Source: Lamprobacter modestohalophilus
GTDB lineage: Bacteria; Pseudomonadota; Gammaproteobacteria; Chromatiales; Chromatiaceae
DNA: 64,000 nucleotides
Reading direction: 5' to 3'
Assembly (NCBI RefSeq): GCF_016583905.1
Contig: NZ_NRRY01000018.1
Location: 29,551-93,550, forward strand
Position numbers and translations under genes: made by a program. The number at the start of each line of letters is the position of its first letter. The stretch's first letter is position 1. The notes below the pieces were generated by a model. It did not search any database, was not told the DNA's origin, and saw only the letters and a program-made list of their open reading frames with translations. Shown piece after piece: positions 8,419-17,331 of the stretch.

Positions 8419-9306
8419 TCACAGATACAGGATGCCGTCCCTGCGGTCTAGAAGCGAAACCTGCTCCCCCGATGCACCTCGCAGCCGCGCTTCGGCGCGA
8501 ATGGCATTGACGATCCTTTGATCCACGATCTCCGGGTAGAGCGGAAAGAATCGCTCAACCTCTAAGGCATAGGGTCTTGCCGCGAGTTCGAGGCGCCGCC
8601 GTTCTTCGCACTGTAATCCATGCAACATCAACAGACGCGACGATTGCCTCATCAGATAGCGCTGGCATAGCTGGTGCTGCTCCTCATCCACCCAGTCCTC
8701 TCTCAGCAAGAACACGGGAAACTGGTCGGGCTCACTCGATCGCCGCTGGAACCAGCAAGCACGCGGCTTAGAGCCGGCCCTGGCGGCAACGAGACGCTCA
8801 ACCCGGTAATTGACTGGCGCCTCGCCTCGAGCTTGCTCATCTTGAGTCTTGGCGATGGGCATGACCGCCGCTGGTAGCGCAGGCCACTCCGGCCGAGACG
8901 GAAACAACGCCATGTAATCGGCTTCTGTGCAAGAAAAGATCAGAGCCAAAGGGGACTCATCGTCAGCATCAAGCAGCCAATACTCATAGTGATCTGCCGA
9001 TGGGAACGGCAAATGGGCTGTTGTCAGGAAAGCCGCAAGCTCGATGATCCGTTCATCGATGTTTTCATACAGCGAAGACGTTTGTCCCGCTATCGCCCCT
9101 AACTCATCGCTGCCGATACTGGCAACTCGCGTAAAGGCCCCCTTCGTTTTGAGCCCAGCCGCGCCCTCCCTGATTTTAGCGGCACGCAGAAAGTGAATCT
9201 CCCAACGTAATCCATCCATCGTGATCGCTCTGGCACGGTCAGACTCTGCGATCTGAACCTGCCCGGAGTAAGGCGGGAGAAGTCGTTGGGAGAAGGCTTT
9301 CATCAT
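8419..9306 (-). CDS. Unknown protein, 295 residues
   Basis: A protein of unknown function with no signal peptide or membrane helix visible. It is rich in charged and aromatic residues, has Trp residues scattered throughout, and shows no motif that I can name. It lies 6 bp after the gene at 9313-9948 on the same strand, so the two probably form one operon inserted between sat and aprM. Start codon: two adjacent ATGs at 9301-9306. Confidence 0.7.
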   Translation of the reverse strand: MMKAFSQRLLPPYSGQVQIAESDRARAITMDGLRWEIHFLRAAKIREGAAGLKTKGAFTRVASIGSDELGAIAGQTSSLYENIDERIIELAAFLTTAHLPFPSADHYEYWLLDADDESPLALIFSCTEADYMALFPSRPEWPALPAAVMPIAKTQDEQARGEAPVNYRVERLVAARAGSKPRACWFQRRSSEPDQFPVFLLREDWVDEEQHQLCQRYLMRQSSRLLMLHGLQCEERRRLELAARPYALEVERFFPLYPEIVDQRIVNAIRAEARLRGASGEQVSLLDRRDGILYL

Positions 9307-9312
9307 CGCGAA

Positions 9313-9948
9313 TCACCAACCGCTAGGGTCATCAGATAACAAGATACCCAAATAAGGCGCATAGGTTAATACCGCGCCCTGAGCAACGCCTAGCGCCGAA
9401 AACGCATGCACGACGCGGTCGAGATGAGAGGCATTTTGCGGGTCCGCTCTAAGTGCTTCTAAAGCCGACATCAAAGAGCCAATCTCCGCACCATCAAGAT
9501 ACGTCGCCAGCATACGAATGGCACCATCGACCTTCTCGGCGTCGACCTCATGCCTCGCCGTTGCAGCCTCATCGGCATTCGATACCTCGAAGTCTGGTGC
9601 TTCCTCATCAGGATTCCCAACAAGCGTCTGCAGGTTGACAGCCGGCTTCAGACCGGCAAAGGCGTTGTATTCATCCTTTGCTCTTTGTTTGAGGCTACTC
9701 ACGAAATCATTGAACTGAGCGGTGTTGGGCCGTCCCGAATAGAGTGATATGAGGGTTTCGCCATTCACGCGACTGGTGAACTCTAGACGAGACTTCTTGA
9801 TCACAGGCTCGGGATTCAGCACCGTTAGCATCACCGTGAGCTTTTCCTCACTCCAGGGTGACTTGATGCAAACCCTGACTTCGTCACCAACGATGTCCAG
9901 CTCTTGGGTGACCAGAAAAAGATGTTTTTGTATAAGTCGCGTTAGCAT
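9313..9948 (-). CDS. Unknown protein, about 211 residues
   Basis: A protein of unknown function. I chose the ATG at 9948 (MLTRLIQKHLFLVTQELDIV); the frame stays open upstream to 10203, but that part is low in hydrophobic pattern and has no ribosome-binding site I trust. The C-terminal third (residues about 140-211) is acidic and helical. No recognised domain. It is the first gene of a two-gene minus-strand unit that separates sat from aprMBA; its base composition is less GC-rich than the neighbours. Confidence 0.6.
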   Translation of the reverse strand: MLTRLIQKHLFLVTQELDIVGDEVRVCIKSPWSEEKLTVMLTVLNPEPVIKKSRLEFTSRVNGETLISLYSGRPNTAQFNDFVSSLKQRAKDEYNAFAGLKPAVNLQTLVGNPDEEAPDFEVSNADEAATARHEVDAEKVDGAIRMLATYLDGAEIGSLMSALEALRADPQNASHLDRVVHAFSALGVAQGAVLTYAPYLGILLSDDPSGW

Positions 9949-10332
9949 AGTGAACGATCCTGAGAGAATCTTAGCCAGACAGGAGCCGTATCCACCTGCT
10001 GACCGAGGGTCTATAAAAGACAGCATACCGGTAAGCCAGTCAGTCAGGCATCTTCTTAACCTGTCAGCTCTGATCATGTACATATCAAAAGCGAACGCTC
10101 TTGATTCTGTTCCGCGACTGTGTCGCGCGACAGGAAGGCCATCCCGCCGATGCTGTTCGGTCATTTTGCCACCCGAAGCCAGCGCCAGACAAATCCTAAG
10201 CACCTGTATATATTAGATTTTATCTCAACTCAGGAAGTTTTATATGACCCAAAAAAAGATTGACTTGTATGCCGATAGAGGATCATCCACGATGTCTCGT
10301 TCGGAAACCCGGAACAGAGGAAACCGACGTCG
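9949..10332. other. Gap between the unknown pair and aprM
   Basis: An open frame covers part of it on the minus strand but is not convincing. The part at 10200-10275 is AT-rich (GTATATATTAGATTTTATCTC and AAAAAAAGATTGACTTGTATG) and is the likely promoter region for aprMBA. Confidence 0.5.
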
Positions 10333-11181
10333 ATGTTCACCACGAATCCCTTTGCTGAAGTAACCTTCATTCCGACTGCAATCATGCAGGGCTACATCAT
10401 TCTGATGGTCCTGCTGGTCGCCGGCGGAACGGTCGTAGACATGGTGCTCAAGAAGAACGCCAAGTACTTTTTCGAGAACGCCCGCAAGGCGAAGACACAA
10501 GCTAAACGCAGCGTGAGCGGGGCCGAGAAAACATCTCTCGCCGTTCAAACGCTGGCCAAAGAGGTTCTGACCTCTGGCGAATTTGCCAACCCCCAGCGCA
10601 GGCTCTCCCACCTGTTCACGATGTACGGGTTCATCCTGTTCATTGTGACCACGGCGATCCTCATCTTTGGGTACCCGACTCCAGCCGATCAAGCACCGGC
10701 GATCTTGCCGCTGTTGTGGCATTTAGGCGCCCTGATGCTCTGTTTCGGCGGTTACTGGTTCTGGTTCCGTATCCGTGTCGACGTCTCCGCCGAAGGCAAT
10801 CCTTGGTATCGGATCGTGCGGGCGGACATGTTCATTCTGTCCTTACTCGCGATGGCAACATTCGGGTTGATTTGGTCAGTCTTACAGGCTGGCGGCGCCG
10901 GTGGGCTTAGCACCTTCTTCTTCGTCTTGTTCATCGCCGCGACCACCTTCCTGTTCGGCACTGTGTACTGGTCCAAATTCGCGCACATGTTCTTCAAACC
11001 GGCTGCCGCGTACCAGAAGCGCGTGATCAAGGCAGATGGGTCAAGGGAAAATTTACCTGAAATTCCCGAGCTTACTGACCCTGCGGTCAAAGAAATGTAC
11101 CCGGATATTCCAGAGTACATGGGAGACAAACCGCCGTACATGGGACTTGGCATCAATCGGGAAGCGCCGAGTCACTACTGA
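10333..11181 (+). CDS. aprM: AprM, membrane anchor of APS reductase
   Basis: A 282-residue membrane protein with about five or six helices. It matches AprM of purple sulfur bacteria, which is thought to carry electrons between the cytoplasmic APS reductase AprAB and the quinone pool. It has helices at about residues 12-35, 92-114, 120-140, 164-186 and 193-215, then a soluble C-terminal tail of about 60 residues. Its position directly before aprB and aprA is characteristic of Chromatiaceae; other sulfur oxidisers use QmoABC instead. Confidence 0.93.
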   Translation: MFTTNPFAEVTFIPTAIMQGYIILMVLLVAGGTVVDMVLKKNAKYFFENARKAKTQAKRSVSGAEKTSLAVQTLAKEVLTSGEFANPQRRLSHLFTMYGFILFIVTTAILIFGYPTPADQAPAILPLLWHLGALMLCFGGYWFWFRIRVDVSAEGNPWYRIVRADMFILSLLAMATFGLIWSVLQAGGAGGLSTFFFVLFIAATTFLFGTVYWSKFAHMFFKPAAAYQKRVIKADGSRENLPEIPELTDPAVKEMYPDIPEYMGDKPPYMGLGINREAPSHY

Positions 11182-11220
11182 TCAGGCACTCGCCGACGAA
11201 CAACCACTAGGGGTAATAGA

Positions 11221-11703
11221 ATGCCAACTTTTGTCTATATGACGCGTTGCGACGGCTGCGGAAACTGCGTCGACATCTGCCCGTCCGACATCATGCACAT
11301 CGATAAGACAACGCGACGTGCTTACAATATCGAGCCGAACATGTGCTGGGAGTGTTACTCCTGTGTTAAGGCTTGCCCACATCAGGCGATTGACGTACGC
11401 GGCTATGCCGACTTTGCTCCACTTGGCCACTCCGTGCGAGTGCTTCGTGATGAAGAAAAAGGTGTCATTGCTTGGCGAATCAAGTTCCGCAATGGCAAAA
11501 AGGACATGAATTTGCTGGCGCCGATCACAACCAAGCCTTGGGGCAAGCATATCCCCAAGCTCGCCGACGAGCCCGCGCCGAGCGACGATGTGCGTGACAG
11601 CCAGCTGCTATTCAATGAGCCAAAGTATATCCGCCTCGACGATGGTGGCTTGCATACGCTCAAGTCTAACGGCCTAAAAATGAAAGCAGGAGTGTACTAC
11701 TGA
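11221..11703 (+). CDS. aprB: APS reductase beta subunit
   Basis: A 160-residue ferredoxin-like subunit. Two 4Fe-4S clusters are bound by CDGCGNCVDICP near the N-terminus and CWECYSCVKACP about 30 residues later. It relays electrons between the AprA flavin and the membrane partner. It lies 39 bp after aprM, and its stop TGA overlaps the aprA ATG region, so the two are very likely cotranslated. Confidence 0.97.
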   Translation: MPTFVYMTRCDGCGNCVDICPSDIMHIDKTTRRAYNIEPNMCWECYSCVKACPHQAIDVRGYADFAPLGHSVRVLRDEEKGVIAWRIKFRNGKKDMNLLAPITTKPWGKHIPKLADEPAPSDDVRDSQLLFNEPKYIRLDDGGLHTLKSNGLKMKAGVYY

Positions 11704-13589
11704 TGGGTCACGAAACAATCGTTGAAGACGGCATTGACGTCCTGGTTGTTGGTGCGGGCCTGGGAGGCACAGGCGCGGCCTTTGAAGCCAGGTACTGGGG
11801 CAAAGACAAGAAGATCGTGATTGCCGAGAAGGCCAATATCGACCGCTCTGGCGCCGTCGCTCAGGGTCTCTATGCCATCAACTGCTACATGGGAACCCGG
11901 TTTGGAGAGAACAACCCGGAAGATCACGTGCGTTACGCGCGTATCGACCTGATGGGCATGGTTCGCGAAGATCTACTGTTTGATATGGCTCGCCACGTCG
12001 ACTCGACGGTGCATCAGTTTGAAGAATGGGGCCTGCCCCTGATGCGCAATCCGAAGACCGGCGCTTACCAGCGCGAGGGTCGCTGGCAGATCATGATTCA
12101 CGGCGAATCCTACAAGCCGATCGTCGCCGAGGCGGCGAAGAAATCGGCCGACAAGGTCTTCAATCGTATCTGCGTCACCCATCTGCTGATGGACGAAGCC
12201 CAGGAGAACCGGGTCGCCGGCGCCGTCGGTTTCAACGTCCGGACCGGCAACTACCACGTCTTCAAGTCTAAGACCGTGATCGTTGGCGCAGGTGGCGCGT
12301 CGAACATCTTCAAGCCCCGCTCGGTCGGAGAAGGTGCCGGTCGCGTCTGGTACGCGCCTTGGTCATCGGGCTCCGCCTATGGGCTGCTGATCGAAGCCGG
12401 CGCCAAGATGACGCAGATGGAGAACCGGATCGTTCTGGCTCGCTTCAAGGATGGTTACGGCCCAGTTGGCGCATACTTCCTGCATCTCAAGACCTATACC
12501 CAGAATGGCCTGGGCGAGGAGTACGAATCCAAGTGGTTCCCGGCGCTCCAGGAGATGGTTGGCAAGGAATACCTGGACGTCGAAGCGTCAAGCCTGACGC
12601 ATCGGCCGATCCCAACCTGTCTGCGTAACCACGCGTTCATCAATGAGGTCAATGCCGGTCGCGGCCCGATCCACATGGTGACCATGGAGGCCTTCCAGGA
12701 CCCGCATCTCGAAGAGATCGGTTGGCACAACTTCCTCGGTATGACGGTTGGTCAGGCGGTACTCTGGGCAGCAACAGACGTCGACCCGAAGTATGAGAAC
12801 CCAGAGCTGACGACATCCGAGCCCTACGTTATGGGCTCTCATGCTACCGGTTGCGGTGCCTGGTGCTCCGGCCCTGAAGACGTATCGCCGGATGAGTACT
12901 TCTGGGGCTACAACCGGATGACGACAGTCGCCGGCCTGTTTGGGGCCGGTGACGCCGTCGGCGGCACGCCGCATGCCTTCTCTTCGGGCTCCTTCACGGA
13001 AGGCCGTCTCGCCGCCAAGGCTGCCTGCAAGTACATCGATGATGGCAAGGCAGAAGGCCTTCGGATCTCCGACGATCAGATCAATCGTCGCAAGCAGGAG
13101 ATCTTCAAGCCGATGGAGCATTACAAGATCTATCGCAATGAGATCACCGCCGGTTCGGTCAATCCAAACTACATCAACCCGCGTCAGGGACTTGACCGCT
13201 TACAGAAGCTGATGGATGAGTACGCTGGTGGTGTCACGGTCAACTACATGACCAACGAAAAGCTGCTCCATATCGGTCTGAAGAAGATCAAGCTGCTTGA
13301 AGAAGATCTCGATAAGATCGCGGCGGAAGATATCCATGAGTTGATGCGAGCATGGGAGTTGAAGCATCGTATGCGGACATCCGAGTCCGTGTTGCAGCAC
13401 ACGCTGTTCCGCAAGGAGACGCGTTGGCCCGGCTACTACTACCGCGGTGACGCGATGAAGTTGGACGACGAGAACTGGCATGTGCTGACAGTCTCGCATC
13501 GTGATCCGAAGACTGGTGAGTACACCATGGAGAAGGCGCCTTGCTACCACTTGGTGGACGAGGCTGAGCCGGAGGCCGTGGCCGCCTAA
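11703..13589 (+). CDS. aprA: APS reductase alpha subunit
   Basis: A 628-residue flavoprotein that in this organism converts sulfite and AMP to adenosine 5'-phosphosulfate during sulfur oxidation. The FAD-binding start is DVLVVGAGLGGTGAAFEA; the family signatures NCYMGTRFGENNPEDHVRYA, EDVSPDEYFWGYNRMT and HAFSSGSFTEGRLAAKAA are all present. The product APS is then used by Sat to make ATP and sulfate. Confidence 0.98.
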   Translation: MGHETIVEDGIDVLVVGAGLGGTGAAFEARYWGKDKKIVIAEKANIDRSGAVAQGLYAINCYMGTRFGENNPEDHVRYARIDLMGMVREDLLFDMARHVDSTVHQFEEWGLPLMRNPKTGAYQREGRWQIMIHGESYKPIVAEAAKKSADKVFNRICVTHLLMDEAQENRVAGAVGFNVRTGNYHVFKSKTVIVGAGGASNIFKPRSVGEGAGRVWYAPWSSGSAYGLLIEAGAKMTQMENRIVLARFKDGYGPVGAYFLHLKTYTQNGLGEEYESKWFPALQEMVGKEYLDVEASSLTHRPIPTCLRNHAFINEVNAGRGPIHMVTMEAFQDPHLEEIGWHNFLGMTVGQAVLWAATDVDPKYENPELTTSEPYVMGSHATGCGAWCSGPEDVSPDEYFWGYNRMTTVAGLFGAGDAVGGTPHAFSSGSFTEGRLAAKAACKYIDDGKAEGLRISDDQINRRKQEIFKPMEHYKIYRNEITAGSVNPNYINPRQGLDRLQKLMDEYAGGVTVNYMTNEKLLHIGLKKIKLLEEDLDKIAAEDIHELMRAWELKHRMRTSESVLQHTLFRKETRWPGYYYRGDAMKLDDENWHVLTVSHRDPKTGEYTMEKAPCYHLVDEAEPEAVAA

Positions 13590-13620
13590 CCACTCAGCCG
13601 GACTCCGGCTGAGATGACCG

Positions 13621-13642
13621 CGCCCCCGAACTATCGGGGGCG
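13621..13642. terminator. Hairpin after aprA
   Basis: CGCCCCCGA, five-base loop, TCGGGGGCG: a perfect 9-bp GC stem 30 bp after the aprA stop. No T-run follows immediately; a T8 run appears at about 13687. It may reduce rather than stop readthrough. Confidence 0.65.
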
Positions 13643-13770
13643 ATACCTCTCATTGATCAATAAGATCAACGTTTGATTTGTTGGTCTTTTTTTTCGGGCG
13701 AGCAAACGCGCCCGCCGCAACAAGTAGATTCGGACCCGCTGCCGCGTCATCTACTGATTGAGATTCGCCG

Positions 13771-14121
13771 ATGAACATCATTCAAAAAACAGACGATGAG
13801 TTGTTGGAGATCGCCATCCCGATGTGGGACGACCTCATTAAATACTCAAATAAGGGGCAGTACGGAAAATTTATCCGCAACTTTTCCTACAATCTGTTGC
13901 TCGGACTGAACGAAGTTGAGGTTGGCAAGCAGTTCGCAAAGAGTGAGCTGACCCGGAGCCTATCGCCCGACTACGATGTTCTTGGCTTTATTCGTCGCGG
14001 CGAACATGTCAGCTGTTTGTTCAGAGTCCGCAGTACCAAGAAAGAAGGCGAATGGCTCGGGCGCATGGTCCTGGGCTACGAGAAAGGCGAAGTCAAGATC
14101 TTTGCTGCATCTGTTTTTTAA
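13771..14121 (+). CDS. Unknown protein, 116 residues
   Basis: A small soluble protein with no recognised family. It has an N-terminal helix-rich part (IIQKTDDELLEIAIPMWDDL) followed by what looks like a beta-rich C-terminal half. Its TAA is followed immediately by the ATG of the SlyD-like gene, so the two are cotranscribed and probably translationally coupled. Being the next plus-strand genes after aprA, they may serve the sulfur-oxidation machinery, but that is inference only. Confidence 0.8.
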   Translation: MNIIQKTDDELLEIAIPMWDDLIKYSNKGQYGKFIRNFSYNLLLGLNEVEVGKQFAKSELTRSLSPDYDVLGFIRRGEHVSCLFRVRSTKKEGEWLGRMVLGYEKGEVKIFAASVF

Positions 14122-14637
14122 ATGACTATGCCCGCGATTATTGAAGACAACAAGTACGTCGAGCTGACATACAAGGTCCTCGACAAAAAAACGGGAAGCG
14201 TCTTAACCCTGGTCGAATTCCCTGTCGGCTATGTGCATGGCGCCAATGAGGTGTTGTCACCTGCCGTCACCGCCGAACTGGCGGGAAAATCGGTAGGCGA
14301 CATCATTGAAGTGCCCATCGACTGCAACGAATTGTACGGCCCAAGAGACGAGTCCCTGGTCATTACTGACTATATAGAGAATGTGCCTGAGGAATACCGC
14401 GAGGTTGGCACGACCATCACCATGGAGAACGCCAAAGGTGAGACCAAGAGCTTCCTAGTGACTCGGAAAGACGACAAAACCTTAACCATCGATGGCAATA
14501 ATCCATTGTGCGGTAGAGAAGTGATTTTTCGACTGGAAATCATCACAGTACGGGATGCGACCGACGAGGAGATAGAAGCGGGCGGCAAGATCGATGAAGG
14601 CCCCGACCTGGAAGGAACCCTCCGCACACTCCACTGA
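14122..14637 (+). CDS. FKBP/SlyD-like peptidyl-prolyl isomerase
   Basis: A 171-residue protein that resembles SlyD-type FKBPs: an N-terminal FKBP strand pattern (YVELTYKVLDKKTGSVL), PVGYVHGANEVLSPAVTAELAG and DIIEVPIDCNELYG, then an insert-in-flap region and NNPLCGREVIFRLEI returning to the FKBP core (SlyD usually reads NHPLAGxxLxFxV). The His-rich metal-binding tail of SlyD is missing. Likely a folding helper in the cytoplasm; activity is not certain. It starts directly after the stop of the previous gene; a second ATG at 14128 is possible. Confidence 0.8.
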   Translation: MTMPAIIEDNKYVELTYKVLDKKTGSVLTLVEFPVGYVHGANEVLSPAVTAELAGKSVGDIIEVPIDCNELYGPRDESLVITDYIENVPEEYREVGTTITMENAKGETKSFLVTRKDDKTLTIDGNNPLCGREVIFRLEIITVRDATDEEIEAGGKIDEGPDLEGTLRTLH

Positions 14638-14831
14638 CTCAAGCGTCTCGTCGTCTTCAGGGACAAGTCAGCTGAACCGCTAGGCACACCGCCACAAAGG
14701 CGCCAGACTCGACAGACCGCACGACCTTTTAGCCGGACGGGGCCGAATTCTCATTGAAGCGTCAGTCTTTCGGGAGGGGCTGACGTCAGCGATCCGATCC
14801 TCCCGTTATCACCCATGAATAGAGGAAGCTT

Positions 14832-14993
14832 ATGAGCGAAGCACCCAAGACCCGACCGAAGGTTCCCGAAGGCAGCGCGCGCTACTTGATCACGCGCCAG
14901 AAAAGTGCCAATGACAAAGGCTTTGTTGGCTACGACACGATCTGGGAGTCGTTTCAGAAAGAGAAAAAATACTCGACGCCCAAACGCCCGTAA
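14832..14993 (+). CDS. Small basic protein, 53 residues
   Basis: A short frame with a strong ribosome-binding site (AGAGGAAG) five bases before the ATG. The product is basic, with proline and lysine at both ends and a central segment GFVGYDTIWESFQKEKK. No family recognised. It could be a nucleic-acid- or complex-associated small protein. A hairpin (CGTCAG / CTGACG, about 14759-14787) lies between it and the SlyD-like gene. Confidence 0.6.
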   Translation: MSEAPKTRPKVPEGSARYLITRQKSANDKGFVGYDTIWESFQKEKKYSTPKRP

Positions 14994-15054
14994 ACGCAGC
15001 GGCCGCGCGACAAGACGAGCCGCGCGGCCAAACGCCGTCTATGGATGGACGCTC

Positions 15055-15106
15055 TATAGCCTCTCTATATAGCCTCTCTATATAGCCTCTCTATATAGCC
15101 TCTCTA
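15055..15106. repeat. 13-bp tandem repeat
   Basis: Three full copies of TATATAGCCTCTC preceded by an 11-bp copy, in the gap between the 53-residue gene and the converging phosphodiesterase gene. Confidence 0.9.
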
Positions 15107-15131
15107 TGGACGCCCAGGAATCCCCATGTGC

Positions 15132-15644
15132 TCACTCGAGTCGCTGGAGATCAAAGTCCATTGTCTCGAGGTCACCAAAGATCCAAGTCGCAGCAGGAGC
15201 GCCGAGCCCGGCCACGGTGCCAGGATTGACAAGCCAAGTCTTGCCACCTTTTACGTTGTCTAAGCAACGAATCTCTGGCTCATGACTGTGTCCACAACAC
15301 ACGAGGTCGTGATCACCGGCACTGGCGAAAGCCTGCCCAATATGCGGATAGTGCGTCATGAAAATGCAGCGTCCCGCCAACTCAAGGTTGGCATCGTTGC
15401 CGTAGTAGGAAAGCTGTCCCTCTGAGCGACAGGCCAAACGCGATATCGAGACCGGATCGCCGAGGTTGTTGCCATGGATCACATGGATGGGAAGATTCAG
15501 CTTGAGTGACGCCAGCAGCGTGTTTGTTCCAATCAGGTCGCCGCAATGCAGAACGCATTCTGCGCCACGTGTCTTGGCTTCGGCGATCGCGGTCGCAAGC
15601 ATGGGACCGCGGTCATGGCTATCCGAAACAATGCAGATCTTCAT
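15132..15644 (-). CDS. YfcE-type metallophosphoesterase
   Basis: A 170-residue calcineurin-like phosphoesterase. The metal ligands are visible in order: SDSHD near the N-terminus, HCGDLIG, VIHGNN, THYPH and GHSHEP. This set and the short length match the YfcE/MJ0936 group of phosphodiesterases; the natural substrate is unknown. ATG at 15644 begins the first beta strand (MKICIVSDSH); a GTG three codons upstream is less likely. Confidence 0.9.
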   Translation of the reverse strand: MKICIVSDSHDRGPMLATAIAEAKTRGAECVLHCGDLIGTNTLLASLKLNLPIHVIHGNNLGDPVSISRLACRSEGQLSYYGNDANLELAGRCIFMTHYPHIGQAFASAGDHDLVCCGHSHEPEIRCLDNVKGGKTWLVNPGTVAGLGAPAATWIFGDLETMDFDLQRLE

Positions 15645-15655
15645 GGAACACACTC

Positions 15656-15768
15656 AGTTAACGTGGATCTCGCGCGATTCATCTGCCGGGGTGGCGCGGC
15701 ACCATGAGCCTTGACATGAATCTCACGCAATTCATTGTCCGGCGTGGCACCGCGCCATGCGCGTTAAG
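15656..15768. repeat. Two tandem copies of a dispersed ~53-bp palindromic element
   Basis: Two diverged copies lie side by side between the phosphodiesterase and cysC. Each contains a short inverted repeat like TGAATCTCACGCAATTCA followed by a second GC-rich palindrome (GGCGCGGC or GGCACCGCGCC). A third, better-preserved copy is at 58411-58463. Confidence 0.75.
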
Positions 15769-15771
15769 AGC

Positions 15772-16437
15772 TCAGGCTGCAAAAACCTTTAAGATGCCCC
15801 GGCCCACCAGATAGTCAATGACCTCACCAGCCAGCGCTTCGGGAGTCTGCTCGCTCGCCTTTAAGGTCAGCTCAGGCGCATCTGGAGCCTCATAGGGGTC
15901 GTCGATGCCGGTGAAGTGGCTGATCTCCCCCGCACGCGCCTTCTTATACAGGCCTTTGGGATCACGCTGCTCGCAGACATCGAGCGGCGTATCGACGAAG
16001 ACCTCGATGAAATCGCCATCGGGCATCGTCGCCCGTACGCGATCACGATCCACACGGTAGGGACTGATGAAGGCCGTCAGCGCGATCGTGCCCGCCTCAC
16101 AGAACAACTGAGCCACGGCACCGATCCGACGGATGTTCTCCTCTCGATCAACCGCCGAAAAGCCCAAGCCGAAGCGCTCTGCGAACTCGTCGCCATGGGT
16201 CTCTTTGAGGATGTTCCGACCAGCGTTAAGACCGTGCCGGACATTGTCACCGTCAAGCACGGCACTCTTCGCCCCGCGGGCTGAAAGCATGTGGTCTAAC
16301 ACATTCGCCAGCGTGCTTTTGCCCGATCCGCTGAGGCCGGTAAACCAGATCACGCACCCACGATGGCCGTGCAACCGCTCACGTTCTTCACGCGTCACTC
16401 GATGCTCGTGCCAAGTGATGTTGGTATCGTTCTCCAT
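15772..16437 (-). CDS. cysC: Adenylylsulfate kinase
   Basis: A 221-residue APS kinase that makes PAPS from APS and ATP. The P-loop GLSGSGKSTLANVLD is at about residues 34-48, followed by LDGDNVRHGLNAGR and FISPYRVDRDRVR, which are typical of the family. It is a stand-alone enzyme, not fused to CysN. In an organism that makes APS in bulk during sulfur oxidation, it could draw PAPS from the dissimilatory pool. Minus strand, alone. Confidence 0.96.
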   Translation of the reverse strand: MENDTNITWHEHRVTREERERLHGHRGCVIWFTGLSGSGKSTLANVLDHMLSARGAKSAVLDGDNVRHGLNAGRNILKETHGDEFAERFGLGFSAVDREENIRRIGAVAQLFCEAGTIALTAFISPYRVDRDRVRATMPDGDFIEVFVDTPLDVCEQRDPKGLYKKARAGEISHFTGIDDPYEAPDAPELTLKASEQTPEALAGEVIDYLVGRGILKVFAA

Positions 16438-16983
16438 TGACTCTAGATTCCCGTGACAAGGGGACCGGCCTGCCCGACGCAGCTCCGATCACGAATGGAT
16501 TAAAAAAGCGCTGTCGCGCGGCATCCGCAAATGAGTCGCGCATCAGTCGACAAGCAGTCTACCAAAAGCGGCACCGAGGGAGGCGCACCGGATCGCACGC
16601 CAGCATCGAGCAAGCATGGCGCCAGGTGCCAGGTGCCAGGTGCCAGGTGCCAGGCGCCAGCAAGGCTACTGCACACCTCAGGCTCTGGCAATCACGATCG
16701 CTCACCGAGGCTTCTCGATGGGCGCACCCGTCGATCCGCCTTAGGAAGGCGCCGGTTCTCGATTAAGCAGCCCTCCCCATCAATCGCAGCCGACTGCCAG
16801 ACGCCTTGGTTCAGGAGCGCGACGGGTTCAGGAGCGCGACGATAACCGCGCCTATCGGCACCTGAAGGCGGGCTGAAAGCGTGACTCAGACCACAGTCCA
16901 GAGAGAATTCAAGCAACTGTTCTAGACAAACAAGAGCCAGTGAATTAGTATTTGCTTATTCACTAACCAAACGGAGCCTGGCC
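16438..16983. other. Non-coding region with 7-bp and 17-bp repeats
   Basis: No supported gene; several frames stay open but none has a sound start or recognisable product. It holds a heptamer array GCCAGGT x4 plus GCCAGGC (16621-16655), and two copies of a 17-bp unit GGTTCAGGAGCGCGACG near 16809-16842. The end (16930-16965) is AT-rich and may be the promoter of the following small gene. Confidence 0.6.
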
Positions 16984-17208
16984 ATGTTGACCAATTGCCG
17001 AACGATGCGCGCTGCCGTGCTGCTCTCCGCACTCCTGCTGGCTGCAGGTGTTCTGCTTGGCGTCATCGCCATGATGACACCGCTAACGGTACCGACGAGC
17101 CAGCTCGCATTGGTGCTGGTCCTGTCCGCAGCGCTACTTCTAGCCGTGATCTTCCTGGTTGCACTGATCCCTGGTGTTTCTCGGCACATGGACGAATGCC
17201 GCCATTAG
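16984..17208 (+). CDS. Small two-helix membrane protein, 74 residues
   Basis: A possible gene for a small inner-membrane protein: two hydrophobic segments (about residues 9-31 and 38-62) joined by MTPLTVPTSQ, with a short basic N-terminus and a His-rich C-terminus. No family recognised. The ribosome-binding site (GGAG) is acceptable. A short hairpin (AGGACCT / AGGTCCT, about 17222-17240) follows the stop and may end transcription. Confidence 0.5.
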   Translation: MLTNCRTMRAAVLLSALLLAAGVLLGVIAMMTPLTVPTSQLALVLVLSAALLLAVIFLVALIPGVSRHMDECRH

Positions 17209-17331
17209 AATCGCCGTTGGAAGGACCTAGAAAAGGTCCTAGAAGGATCGCCAGAACCTGATGCTTCGCTCGTCGAGAAGACGCCGCGGAGCATCGGGTC
17301 TCAACATCGGCAGTCAACCAGCTGCAGTTCC

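Noticed and set aside
16500..16916. Several open frames in the cysC upstream gap
   Set aside because: Frames stay open on both strands through tandem repeats, without ribosome-binding sites or domains.
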